Assembly: GCA_024516035.1 (NCBI GenBank)
Contig: CM044965.1
Coordinates: 25,368,493-25,432,492, forward strand
Length of the DNA stretch: 64,000 nucleotides
From: Bactericera cockerelli
Lineage: Eukaryota; Arthropoda; Insecta; Hemiptera; Triozidae
Direction of reading: 5' to 3'
Shown here: positions 49,351 through 61,075 of the stretch, one piece after another
Position numbering within the stretch: the stretch's first letter is position 1
Layout: every line of letters starts with the position of its first letter
Position numbers and translations under genes: made by a program
The notes under the pieces: generated by a model
Databases searched by the model: none
What the model saw: the letters and a program-made list of their open reading frames with translations, nothing else
What the model was told of the DNA's origin: nothing

Positions 49351-49599
49351 TTGTAACTATAACTATGTACGTGAGTGTCGCCTTGAATCAAAATCCCCAG
49401 GGCAACATGTAAATATTTTAATTCCTAAAGCTACCCTAGATGACGAGCAGAGCCCATTATACATTAAAACACGATACAAAAAATATATTAAAAGTTTATG
49501 TTAAATTAAAATTTAAAGAAAATGATGAAAAATATCTAAATTCACAATTACTAACAGTTAATGAAAAAAACTAGTTGTTCTGAATTTTCATAATATTAA

Positions 49600-49795
49600 T
49601 ATCGCCTTCTTTATACTGCCCGATTAAGACTATTAAGTCCCATTATTCCAGCAGTAAGCCCAGAACGTATTATTATGTGGTAAAAATCCCAAATGGGGGG
49701 ATAACTTGTCATGTCCCGGCTGGGTTTCGAACCCGCGACCCCTGGAATCTCTGGATTCACAGAGTGCCGCCTTCACCACTGAGCTACCGGCACAT
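49600..49795 (-). mobile_element. SINE-A
   Basis: A near-complete copy with cggctgggtttcgaacccgc and ccactgagctaccggcac. Confidence 0.9.
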
Positions 49796-49945
49796 TTCTT
49801 TTTCTCCCCAAGTGTGGCTCTTAATTTCTGATCTTGCAATGATAGTCTATAACAGAATCGAAATATTAAACGAATTTTTAATTTTAATGTGTGAATTTCT
49901 AGTGTTCTTTGTTTCTTGTATAATTATAAATTTAAATTCGTAGTA

Positions 49946-50243
49946 GTCACCGTGGCAGAGTGAGTTAGCGCGCTAGGCATTGCACGTATGGTGACCTGGG
50001 TTCGATCCCCAGCGGGGCAGGAATTTTTCTGCTCTGTACTTGCATGTTCGGGGTCTACTCACATCTCGTGAGGAAAAATGAGTAAAATAATACTTGTATG
50101 AGTTATGACCAGTGGCGGCATTACCAGAGTAAAAAGAAGAAATTAATGTAATTGAATTTGAAAAGTGAAGGAGGCTCTTAGTAATGCTGCGCTACCCACA
50201 AATATTGTGAAGAGGCCTTATGCTTCACCACAAATAAATCATA
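49946..50243 (+). mobile_element. SINE-E
   Basis: gtcaccgtggcagagtgagt to ggccttatgcttcaccacaa; near complete. Confidence 0.92.
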
Positions 50244-50310
50244 CATATAATTATAAATTTCTGCCTTAAAAGTAGTATGAATTCTTTATATTTAATCAAA
50301 ATTCTATTCA

Positions 50311-50720
50311 CATTTTTTGTGGGTAACACAGCATTACTAAGAGCCTCCTTTTTTCTTAATCCTAAGGGCCGTATTATAAAACATTATTAGTAAATTTAAG
50401 GCGACCCTTATATTTCATCAGTTGACCCATAGGTATTTAGAAGCAAGATTTTTCGCCAGGAAGGCTGGCCACACTCCGTTACGCCACAGAGATAATATAC
50501 AGCTACAAAGCCCGGCTTGGATATGTCCTCTACAGTTGTTGTCAAGGTGAAAGTTAAGAGATAGTGTCCATTAAGAGTAACTAATCCTGTTTCATAAATC
50601 GGCCCTAAATTTCTGAACATTTTTTTTCTCCTCTAATGCTACCACTGTCGTTCCTATAATGTCGTTACTTGTATGAGTAATTACCTCATAGTACTCATTT
50701 TTCCTCACTAGGTATGAGTG
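50311..50720 (-). mobile_element. SINE-E, body, carrying a MITE
   Basis: ttttgtgggtaacacagcat and gagtgcactccagac-type ends are separated by the MITE at 50366-50605; the head is absent. Confidence 0.8.
50366..50605. mobile_element. 240-bp Harbinger-like MITE
   Basis: The ends are GGGCCGTATTATAAAAC and GTTTCATAAATCGGCCC, with the 3-bp target duplication TAA (50363-50365 and 50606-50608). It is inserted in a minus-strand SINE-E whose halves lie at 50311-50362 and 50609-50720. Confidence 0.8.
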
Positions 50721-50837
50721 CACTCCAGACGGCTAGGGATGGGCCAACATTAGTGACACAATACTTCCCAGTTAGGTGCTGTGTCAATACGAGCGTACCG
50801 GAAGGTATCCCTTACAAACAACCAATTAATTTTAGAA

Positions 50838-51043
50838 TAATAATAATATCGTCTTATTTATACTGCCCGATTAGGACTATTAAAGTCCTATTATTCCAGC
50901 AGTAAGCCCAAGACATATTATTATGTGGTAAAAATCCCAAATGAGAGGATAACATGTCATGTCCCGGCCGGGTTTCGAACCCACGACCTCAAGAATCTTT
51001 GGATTCACAGAGTGCCACTTTTACCACTGAGCTACCGGGTCAG
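50838..51043 (-). mobile_element. SINE-A
   Basis: A full copy; the head reads gccgggtttcgaacccacga ... gagctaccgggtcag. A SINE-F head follows at once. Confidence 0.9.
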
Positions 51044-51049
51044 ACTTTT

Positions 51050-51485
51050 TTTTGTCGTCTCAAGGGATCGAACCCGAGACCTTCCGCATGGCAAGCGAGT
51101 GCTTAACCACTGAGCTAATCGTGCGCTCAAACTGATAGCTACTCTTATGAACTGGGAACTGATGGCTACTGTGGCAGATGTTAACCAACGTCGACCCCAA
51201 GTAAGATTTAGGAAAAGGCAATTATTATTATTTTATCTGGGACCTTCCGCATGGCAAGCGAGTGCTTAACCACAGAGCTAATTGGGCTGTAACCAATTTT
51301 TACAAAAAACCAATTCTTGAAAAGACCAATTTTTACAAAAAACCAACTCTACAAAAAACTGTAACCAATTTTTTAATACAAAGTTTTTTTTCTAGAATAT
51401 TTTTTTTTTTCGGCTCGAGGGATCGAACCGGAAACCTTCTGCATGGCAAAAGAGTATCTTACCACTGAGCTCATCGTGTGCTCAG
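51050..51485 (-). mobile_element. SINE-F heads, tRNA-Gly(GCC)-like, three copies
   Basis: Heads at 51050-51127, 51238-51288 and 51405-51485. On the minus strand each reads like gattagctcagtggttaagc, cgcttgccatgcgg, gggttcgatccctcg. The loop ttgccat has GCC at the anticodon position. Spacers hold a repeated accaatttttacaaaaaacc. Confidence 0.75.
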
Positions 51486-51805
51486 TGTAATAAATGAATA
51501 GTAAGATAGGTGCCTTAACGAAACACCTTACCACACGACATCATCAAAGAACGTCCTAAACCTTGCTGTAAAATAGATCTATAAAAAAATGTTAAACAAC
51601 GCCTCTGTAGGATTGCTGAATCATACCACCCACCAAATAGAGTGGAATTACGGTGGACCCCGCAGTAAACCAGTTCTACTTTACGCATCACTAAAAGTGG
51701 ACCGAATGATACTGGGCCAGTACTAAGGTGTTGATTGTTTTGTGGGTTTCGAACCCGCGACCTCTGGATTCACAGAGTGCCTGCCACCTTATTATTATTA
51801 TTATT

Positions 51806-51980
51806 ATTATTATAGTAAGCTTTATTAGTTAGAACAAAAATATATACAGTAAACTAAAATGAAATTATAAAGAAAAACAATAAGATTAAGCAAAGATACA
51901 AGAAAAATAAAGAGAATGAAGTTAATGTCCTACCTAAAGAGCGGGGTTATTGCCTGTGGCAATCTCTTCCACCCAACCAC
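51806..51980 (-). mobile_element. LINE 3' end (family I)
   Basis: (ATT)n at left, then gtaagctttattag, ataaagagaatgaagttaat and cggggttattgcctgtggca. Confidence 0.75.
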
Positions 51981-52189
51981 TGAGCTAGCGGGATAAGGCT
52001 GCCTCGGGCCTGAACCCGCGTGCAGCCTAATTTGTGTGGTTTATGCGTAGGTAGACGGTATCTTTGCTTCTAATAACACTCTAGAATAAATTAGGAGCAA
52101 GAATGTCTGAATTCTGATCCCCCAATGCAGCGTCATTCATTATTAATAACTCATACTGAACGCGCAACTATCCGAAACGCACTTCTTAT

Positions 52190-52400
52190 GGTTTGTATAC
52201 TATCTACATAAGTTTGTATACTTATGGTCAAACCTATATCAGTGGTTTATATAGATATAATCTATACAAGTTTATATACTTACGGTTAAACCTAGGTACT
52301 TATGGTCAAACCTATATCAGTGGTTTATATAGATATTATCTACACAAGATTATATACTTACGGCTAAACCTATATCAGTGATTTATATACTATCTATTCT
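52190..52400. repeat. AT-rich tandem repeat
   Basis: Three to four imperfect units holding tatatcagtggtttatatag and tatacttacggttaaaccta. Confidence 0.85.
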
Positions 52401-53231
52401 CTATACAATATATTTATATACTGTGATTTATATTATAATTATCAGTAGTACACTATCCTATCAGTCACTTCTTCCTCTGTTCATTGAAGAACAAACTTTC
52501 CAGCATGTATTATCAGTAACTTTTTGTATCGTTCATTGAAGACACAATCCTGCCAAAGCATTATCAGTATAGCGGCGTTCCAGTTATATTATCAGCAAAA
52601 AAATTTTTGTAGAAACGTAATTTTTTTAAGCGAGCGTTGGTAATATTTTTTTTCGTAAAATAATTTTGTTTGTGTTTTTTTAATAACAGATAAATTATTA
52701 TTATTGTTTCGCAGACTGGGATTTTTTTTTTCGTGAGAATTTGAAAAAAGTCCAGAAGAAGAGTAATATTAAACAATTCATTTTGAAGTGATGTGCGTAG
52801 AGATTCGTGATTCGTAATAAATTTATTCGTAGATAGCAAGAATTTTTTCCAACTCTTAAACGTGTTTTATGTAATTTGAATTAAAAAATATTAAGTATAC
52901 TTTAAATTATTTTAACATTATTGGATTGTGTTTTCAATCTTACCTAATACGTATACGTATAAAAAAACAAAGGTAATTTTACGGATAAAAACCATTTTTT
53001 TTTCTCCCAAAAATTCGATCTAGAAATACCTTTCAATCAGCGGTTCTTTCAAATTTCAAGTTCCAACATTTGTTAAAGACGTGAAACTGTGAAGAGATTT
53101 TGTAAATTAAAAACATTTTGTACAAGAGATTTTGTAAATTTTTAAACTTCTCATTTTTTAAAAATACATAAAAAGTTCTGATTTTCTTCAAGAACCTTTT
53201 CGCGCCTTCAATTTTCTTGCTTCCCCAAATC

Positions 53232-53381
53232 ATGGCGATTGAGACGTCCATCACTGTTCCCAATTCTGCCGACTCCCATCACGGGAAACCATCGCACAAT
53301 GCTCACGCATTGTTCTCCTGGATTGAGATCAATGTGGAGTACTTCAAAACCATACCAGGAATCATCAAGCTGCTTCAACTG
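53232..53381 (+). CDS. First coding exon of a MARVEL/CMTM-like membrane protein
   Basis: The ATG at 53232 opens 50 codons ending at the donor gtaagc in phase 0. The sequence is MAIETSITVPNSADSHHGKP, then HALFSWIEINVEYFKTIPGI and IKLLQL. The segment Y(F/L)KT(I/V)PGI(I/L)KLL before an exon end is characteristic of the start of MARVEL domains in CMTM/chemokine-like-factor proteins. The rest of the domain, with its membrane segments, must lie further right. I found no later exon up to 64000, so the intron exceeds 10 kb. Transposon copy 4 begins nine bases after the exon end, just past the donor consensus. Confidence 0.65.
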
Positions 53382-54537
53382 GTAAGCTTTCCCAGACAGC
53401 ACAGTCAACTGGATGTATACCATACTGTTAGGTGGAAAAAGTCTACTTGCCCACCTGGAAATCAGCTGGAGATTTCCACCTTCCACCTGACCTCCACCTG
53501 GAAATCAACTGGAAATGAACTGGAAAGTAACCCAACTTTTAACTGGAAGTCAGTTGCCCAAAGTCAACTGGATTTGTTCCACTTATTTCCAGCTACTTGT
53601 AGCGCTCTCTAGTGGATGGGTAGTAACTCACTACCACAATGTTGACATACCTATTTACCTATACTGTACATTATACTACATAATAATCAAATGCTACGCT
53701 CTTGGTTTTGAGGTTGTGGGTTCGAATCCCATTATATGCCTTTTTTTTTCAAATAATAATAGTAATAAAAATACTAGAAACAAATGTATATTAGGCATAA
53801 ATTCAATTTCAGTTATTTAATTTAGAGGCCATGCATTCAAATCTCATGAAGAATATTTTTTTTTGTATAAAAATAAAGTAATAAATTTTAAATAGGTTTT
53901 TTTAACACGTACACACACACAATTTTGAGTATAATTTTTTTTATATAGAAATTTGGAAAGAAAAAGAAAATAACTAATCTGTTTTAAACAACACAATTCA
54001 AATAAGACTCTTTAACATTATTATATTTTTACAATAAGAGTGTTTATTATTAAAAAAATTGTCCCAAAAGTGTAAAATGCACTATCAAATTTCCATCATG
54101 TCACAAGACCTTGTACCAATGTATCACAAGTTTAGTATTTCCTAAGTAGGTATAATCTCTATATATAAAACTCAAAGTTATGCTTGTCTGGCTGACTATG
54201 TCCTCTTGGGGTTACAATACCAAACGGTACTCTCACTGAGAGTTCACCCCCCCTAATCCACCTTCAACATACTAGAAAATTATCAAAATTAAAATATCTA
54301 ATACAATTTTCAAGTGCACTGGTAATCAAGTGGTTAATGCGCTAGTCAGATAATCAACCTAGCGTAGGGTTCCGTTGTTTCAATTTTTTCCTCATTATGG
54401 TTGTGACCACATAATAATAAGACTCTGAGGGTTAGGTGGTAGAAAATGCTTTGAGCATAACCTTTAACCTTACCTGGTGGTTACCTTCCAGTTAAAAGTG
54501 TTATTATTATTTTTATTGGGACACCAGCCATGAGAAA

Positions 54538-54564
54538 TATTGTAAGAAAGAAGAAAGAGAGGGG

Positions 54565-54601
<37 letters not shown>

Positions 54602-55116
54602 AGAGAGAAAGGAAAGAAAAAAGTGAGGATCTAAAACATGCAGGAGAGAGAGAAAAAAATTCCTGCCCCGCTGGGAATCGAACCCAGGTCACCATGCGTA
54701 CAATGCCTAGCGCGCTAACTCACTCTGCCACGGTGACTACTGGTATGATCACGCAGTTGAAAGCGATGTTAAATTTTTGTTTAAAAGAACGCTTGCATAC
54801 GAGTCTGCAACCATGTCGACATTTTCATCTTTACTATTCAAGGTCCAAAACCCAACTGACCAAATTTCGTATTGTGCGCATGACACACACTTTCCCTCTT
54901 CTCTTAGGGTTGCAATATCGAAACGAAAATATCGATATTACGTATATCGATAATATCGAAACCATAATATCGATATCCGATATTAGAAGACTTCTCTCCC
55001 TTTACAATTCGATATTTCGTTACATAATATCGTTACATAATATCGTTACACAATATCGTTACATAAGTTCGTTACATAATTTTGGTTATGTGCCAGAGCA
55101 AAGACATGAAAATGTC
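54538..55116 (-). mobile_element. Composite insertion, left arm of an inverted pair
   Basis: Absent from copies 1-3 of the host transposon. In order it contains a (GA)n tract, a SINE-E head (minus), a SINE3-like tail piece, a unique stretch, then an ATCGATAT-rich part and cgttacataatat repeats ending gacatgaaaatgtc. The non-(GA)n portion is the reverse complement of 55566-56035. Confidence 0.8.
54543..54650. repeat. (GA)n-rich microsatellite
   Basis: A purine-only tract dominated by GA dinucleotides lies at the edge of the left composite insertion. Confidence 0.9.
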
Positions 55117-55565
55117 AAAAACCTTAATGGTGACAAAATGCCAGGTTTTAGCTAGTATAGAAATAAAATAATGATATCCAATTATAAAATATGCTCATAA
55201 CATGTACATAATCACAATAAAATAATAATACTATGTAAATTAAAATATATTTCTTTTGAGAAACCAAAAATAACAAAGAAATAAACTAATAGCCAGCAGA
55301 AAATGAAGATGGGGCATGGAATACACCAGTTTTCATGAAATTGCAAAAGTTAAGCAATGTCTAACGGGGTTGAACATGGATTAGTGAATGTTATTATGTA
55401 TTTGTAATCCTTCATGACAATTTATGTACTGCTGTGGCTAATTAGAATTGCTGGGTTGTTTGCTTTGAGAATTATTACCAAAAAACATTGTTATACTTAA
55501 ATTAAAACAAAATTGACTAGTTGAGACTAGTGAAATTATAAAACACAATAGTGTGGAACACTTTT

Positions 55566-56035
55566 GACATTTTCATGTCTTTGCTCTGGCACATAACCAA
55601 AATTATGTGACGAAATTATGTAACGAAATAATGTAACGATATTATGTAACGATATTATGTAACGATATTATGTAACGAAATATCGAATTGTAAAGGGAGA
55701 GAAGTCTTCTAATATCGGATATCGATATTATGGTTTCGATATTATCGATATACCTAATATCGATATTTTCGTTTCGATATTGCAACCCTAAGAGAAGAGG
55801 GAAAGTGTGTGTCATGCGCACAATACGAAATTTGGTCAGTTGGGTTTTGGACCTTGAATAGTAAAGATGAAAATGTCGAAATGGTTGCAGACTCGTATGC
55901 AAGCGTTTTTTTAAACAAAAATTTAACATAGCTTTCAACTGCATGGTCATATCAGTAGTCACCGTGGCAGAGTGAGTTAGCGCGCTAGGCATTGGACGCA
56001 TGGTGACCTGGGTTCGATTCCCAGCGGGGCAGGAA
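55566..56035 (+). mobile_element. Composite insertion, right arm of an inverted pair
   Basis: It begins gacattttcatgtc and runs through cgatattatgtaa repeats, the ATCGATAT-rich part, a SINE3-like tail piece and a SINE-E head ending ggggcaggaattt. It mirrors the left arm across 450 bp of transposon sequence. Confidence 0.8.
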
Positions 56036-57599
56036 TTTTTTTAAATAGATAGGTATAAAATTAACTCAAAATTTAAGGGCCTTCATAGTAATAAGGTGGT
56101 AGAGAGAGCACAATTGTTATTATGAACAGTGCACAGTAAATTGGCCAATTAATTTTAAATCAAGTAATCAGGAAGCATGTCACAAAGTACCTAAACATCA
56201 TTTTTTAGTGTGGCAGAACCACCTATCAGTGAAATATTCATTTTATAATAATATGTATTGTACATCTAAATAAAATCCACAGAGTGAAAAATTTCACTAT
56301 CTAGCACTATGCATTCAGCTGTTTCTTTGCTTGAACCAGAACCTTTTTTTAGCCAACCTATGGTCAAGAGATCTTGAGCATAAAAAATTCTGTTTCCCTT
56401 AACACATGAGACTAGCATTCATGGTCCTACTTTGGCTTGGCTAGGCTAGGTGAGATTAATATGGGTAGCTGGTATGATTCCAAGTGAACTGAAGGTGTTA
56501 ATCCCACTGAAGGTCCAGGAACAGGAGAGTGCAGAAAGTTCGTTAGGGTCCAAGTGGATGTCTCTAGAAATGGATGGTTATTGTCAGATGAAAAAGGTGA
56601 TCCAGTATTAACTGCTTCTTGTCCTCTTTCTTCTGTCACGATTTAGATAAACTAAAGAACTATTTTTTGAAACATCTCGAAAGCAAATTTGGAGTTCAGA
56701 AATGACAAAGTAAACACTTTCAGTAGTTATAAAAAAGATGTTCAAAACTAATTAAAATATTATTTGTATTTAAAATATGTTCAAATAAATGAAATACCTA
56801 TTATTTGAGAGAATTATTAATTATTTAAAACAATTCACAAAAATATCACAATTTCTGAATTTCCTTCAACAAAAGGACGAGTTTTATCTAAACACTTCCA
56901 GTAGTTATAAAAAAGATCAAAACTAAATAAAATGATATTTGTATTTAAAAATGTTCAAAACTAAATAAAATACCTAATATTTAAAAGAATTATTAATTAT
57001 TTAAAAAATTTACAATCACCAATATCACAATTTCTGAAATTACGACAGATCAAAGATGGCGTCTTCAACAAAGGACGCGTTTTATGTAAACTGGAAAAAT
57101 ATGGAACATTTCCAGCTGACTGGTCAACTGACTAAATTCTACTCATGTCCTAGCTGGAGAGAGTCGTTATATTTCCAGCTGACTGCCCAGGTGACTGAGT
57201 CTAGATGGATTTTTGTTGGAAATATCCAGGTGGCTGGTCAACTGATTTAATCCATGATGGAAAAATCCAGCTGTCGGGACAGTTGGAGGTCCAGTTGACT
57301 TTATACACCTGGATATTTCCACCTTAAATCCAGACTGGAAGTCAACTGCCGTGCTGTCTGGGTTCCTTGAGTTTTTCACTTAAAAAAAAGTTATGATACT
57401 TAGAGCCGACCCGAACAGTTAAATCGTTGGCATGGACAAGGCAAGGGAGATATAAAAAAAAGTTATCATACTTATTTGAACTCATGCATACGAGTCGGGA
57501 CCTCATTTCAAAAAGCAATGTCAAATCCACAAATTCAAATCCACGATAAAAAAGTATCGAATTTGAATAATCCTAGCGCACTAAAGCAGCTCACATTAA

Positions 57600-57800
57600 A
57601 TAATAATACTCTTTAGTGGAAGGTAACCACCAGGCGAGGTTAATGCTCAAAGCATTTTCTACCACCTAGTCTTATTATTATGTGGTCACAAACTTAAATT
57701 AATGAGGAAAAATTAATGCACTGGGTGGGATTCGAACCAACGGATCCCTACGCTACCTGGATTACCAGACTAGCGCGTTAACCACTTGACTACCAGTTAA
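57600..57800 (-). mobile_element. SINE-B
   Basis: A full copy on the minus strand, from ttagtggaaggtaaccacca to accacttgactaccagt. Confidence 0.9.
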
Positions 57801-57811
57801 TGCAGCTACTC

Positions 57812-57893
57812 GAAATATGAGTGGACCCCTGAACATCCAAGAGCTGAAAAATTCCTAGCACACAACCACCTTGGTCACGGTAACTACTGGAAC
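57812..57893 (-). mobile_element. SINE-E, diverged fragment
   Basis: atgagtggacccctgaacat and aacaaccaccttggtcacgg are recognisable. Confidence 0.6.
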
Positions 57894-57904
57894 AGTTGAA
57901 ATAG

Positions 57905-58706
57905 TTACCATAGTTGTGTTTATCACTTTCCTGATATCACAACTACTCAATCTCCCTTTACTAAATCTACGCTGAAACCGGGACTTGAACCACCGACTCT
58001 AGGTTACGTCCGCCGCCTTATCGATCAAACTACTGAGGTCTGGTTATTGGCCTAGGCAATAATGCCGCCCTTTGTATTTTATGTTTTAAAAAAGTTTAAA
58101 GTTATCATATTTGTGTTGAAAACTTTCGTGATATCACAAATACTCAAACTTGCTTTACTAAATCTCTGCTGAACTAGAAACTCGAACCACCGACCTCCAG
58201 GTTACAAGTCCGCCGCCTTATCGATCAAGCTACTGAGATCGGTCGACTTACTGAAACAGAAAAACAGAAGAGAAGGAAACTAACATCCTATTCTTGAAAA
58301 AAAAAAAGAAATGAGACAGCAGCTTCTGTATGAATGGTAGAGAATTCTGTATGAATCTAATCTAGGCAATAATCCCGCTCTTTGTAATTTATGTTTAAAA
58401 AAGTTTAAAGTTATTTTTTTGTGTTGAAAACTTTTGTGATGTCACAACTACTCTAAACTCGCTTTACTAAATCTTTTCCGAACTAGAAACTCGAACCACC
58501 GACCTCCAGGTTATGAGTCCACGGCCTTATTGATCAAGACACTGAGGTCCAGTTATTGGCCTAGGTAATTTTCCCGCTCTTTGTATTTTATGTATCACAA
58601 CTACTCTAAACTCGCTTAACTAAGTCTTTGCCGAACTAGAAACTCGAACCACCGACCTCCAGGTTATGAGTCCGTCACTTTATCTATCAAGCTACTGAGG
58701 TCGGGT
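57905..58706 (-). mobile_element. Four consecutive SINE-D copies
   Basis: Minus-strand copies at about 57905-58040, 58095-58243, 58404-58552 and 58592-58706. Each has gaaccaccgac...gtccgcc-type head sequence and is followed by a linked ggcaata...cgc(t/c)ctttgta segment. The regular spacing suggests tandem duplication rather than separate insertions. Confidence 0.85.
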
Positions 58707-59359
58707 TTTTTTTCCATCATATTTCACCGCGGGCACGAATCGAAGTCACAAGAAGTCTCTGGTAAAGTACTATTGAGACTCTGTTTTTTTTTACAGAGGT
58801 TTGTCTTGAGACATTTACCACTTTGAGACACACTCCAAGACTGGTTTTCACGTAAAAGCGAATCTTGGTAACAACTTTCTTTTACCGATAAATTATTTAT
58901 GTACCTACCAGGTAATTATTTTAAAATATAGAGCAATTATCTTCAGCATTACGAAATTATGCATAGTTAGAGTGAGAATATAAAAGTAAGGCTTAAGTGA
59001 GAATAAATTAATATGCATTTCTTTGATGCTTGGAGAGTGCGAAAGTTATCTAGCATTCTAGCAACATACCTACAGTAGGAAATACGGTAAGTACCTACCT
59101 ACATACCTAGTAAAAAAAATATTCATGATAAATATAAATATATTAAGTACGTATGTTAAGTATACTTATGTATGAATTTGCCTGCTTGCGTGGTTCTCAC
59201 CGTTTCGTTTTGAGCCGGAAGTCCAGGGTTCTATTTCCGGATTCGGAAAGAATTCGTTCCCCAATCTTATTACATTATCTATTCCCACTCTTTTAGGAAA
59301 TATTGTGTTCGTTTTTGTAAATAAATAAATTAATATTTATTTTGCTCTAATTTCGATTT

Positions 59360-59790
59360 TTTTTTTTATGCATAGATATTGCTTCCGAAAAATTTCTAAT
59401 ATTAGAAATCGTGTTCGTTTTTGCAAAGTAAATAAATATTTTATTGCTCTGATTTCGATTTTTTCATATTTCTGGACGTTTCATAACCTCTTGGGCAACT
59501 TTGGTTTTGTGTCTGTCTGTCTGTTGAATACATTCCTTGTAACGCGTAAATCTCAGAAACTGCAGAACGGATTTCGACAAATTTTTGTACACATATAGAA
59601 GACGTATTGTAGATGGTCCCATTTTAAATTCATCAACTTCGGACTAGCGGTTCTTCGTGATAGAGACCATGCGCCTGACCGTTAACTTTTTACTTAAACG
59701 CTTATATCTCGTGAACGGTAGACCCGATTTTGATGAAATTTGTGTATGTACAGTGTACATGTGTATTAACATTTTAAATGACGCAGTTGC
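59360..59790. other. Unassigned repeat-like DNA
   Basis: aacgcgtaaatctcagaaac, gaacggatttcgacaaattt and gcttatatctcgtgaacggt are typical of dispersed arthropod repeats with no protein. Not identified further. Confidence 0.4.
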
Positions 59791-59797
59791 ATGAGAT

Positions 59798-59985
59798 TCA
59801 CTGGAAACTAACAAACGAGCTACTCAAATTAACCTCACCCAGCCTGAGTGGGGCCGCGAATAGCCAGCATCACGAGAGGATTCGAATTTGAACTGTCATC
59901 ACCCATCCACGTTCTGGCGTTGCTGGACAGTGCTTAACTTCAGTAACTGAATGAGAACTGGTGTATTCAACGTGCCATCGGTGCT
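59798..59985 (-). mobile_element. SINE3
   Basis: aacctcacccagcctgagtg, gtcatcacccatccacgttc and gctggacagtgcttaacttc. Confidence 0.85.
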
Positions 59986-60009
59986 TACTCCCGGGGGTTT
60001 TTTTTTTAA

Positions 60010-60230
60010 TTTTAGCTTTAACGTCGCTTTCAGCTGCATGGTCATATTGGTCATATCACGACAAGGGATTTACCCTCCTCTCAGTGGAAACTCACAAACA
60101 ATATACTCAAATTAACCTCACCCAGCCTGGCTTGACAGAATCACAAAATCTTCATCTCGCTGGACGTTGCTTAACTTCGGCGATCCTAAGAGAACCGATG
60201 CATTCGATGCGCCATGGACGCTGACTCCTG
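60010..60230 (-). mobile_element. SINE3
   Basis: Full tail (taacgtcgctttcagctgca) to head (ctggacgttgcttaacttcg), directly right of the previous copy. Confidence 0.85.
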
Positions 60231-60459
60231 AACGGGGGGTTTTTTATGTTGGTTTAACGTCGCTTTCAACTGCATGGTCATAATAATAATATGACGATGT
60301 CCCGGCCGGTTTGATATACATAAATCCAAACCACTCCGATTTCTCGTCAAGTTTGCCATAATTGGTGCTGGAAAGTGAAACTTGAAATTCTCTTCAGCGA
60401 TGACAGACGTGTAGATTTTTATTCATGTTCTTTATAATATACATAAAATATATTATGTT

Positions 60460-60667
60460 GTGCACTGGTAGTAAAGTGGTTAACGCGCTCGTCTGGTAAT
60501 CCAGGTAGCTTACAGCTCCGTGGGTTCGAATCCCACCCAGTGCTTGAATTTTTCCTCATTAAATTGAGTTTGTGACCACATAATAATAAGATTTTGAGGG
60601 TAGGAAATGATTTGAACATGAACATCGCCTGCTGGTTACCTTCCACTAAAAAGTGATATTATTATTA
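60460..60667 (+). mobile_element. SINE-B
   Basis: gtgcactggtagtaaagtgg, cgaatcccacccagtgcttg and a body ending tgatattattattagg. Confidence 0.9.
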
Positions 60668-60892
60668 GGTTTTTTTATATCTATATAACTATAGGTACCT
60701 ACTATATTGAATTGTTTTTTTTTTCGCAAATCATATTGCCTTTTCTATTATTTTTTCTATACAGTTTTCTGTTTCTTCATGAAACGCCCGTGTCTTTCTC
60801 AACATATTTGATCTCTTGGACAATTTGAACTCAACTTATTTTCTTTTTACATTCGTAGACTTAAAATTTTAACGCTGAAAATTTACTCGCTT

Positions 60893-61075
60893 AACTTCGC
60901 ATGGTCATATCACGCCAGGGGTGTTACCCCCTCCCTTCGCAGGAAACTCGCAAACCTGCTACCCACATTAACCTCATCCAGCCTGGGTAGGGCCAGAATG
61001 CCAGCATCACGAACTCTTCACCTCGCTGGACGTGGCTTTCGGTGATTCTACGAGAACCGGTGCATTCAAAGCGCA
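60893..61075 (-). mobile_element. SINE3
   Basis: gcatggtcatatcacgccag, agcctgggtagggccagaat and cctcgctggacgtggctttc. Confidence 0.85.

Larger units (their letters stand above)
53391..57362 (+). mobile_element. Non-autonomous DNA transposon (CCCAGACAGCAC family), copy 4, with internal inverted insertions
   Basis: The element is 3972 bp, in copy 1 orientation, flanked by TT (53389-53390 and 57363-57364). It is about 1 kb longer than the others because of two related insertions in opposite orientation (about 54538-55116 and 55566-56035). The left end lies nine bases downstream of the end of a MARVEL/CMTM-like exon, just past its splice donor. Confidence 0.92.

Noticed and set aside
58740..58870. 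Possible second exon of the MARVEL/CMTM-like gene (acceptor-like ttttttttacag)
   Set aside because: The sequence after the acceptor gives no membrane segment or MARVEL similarity in any frame.
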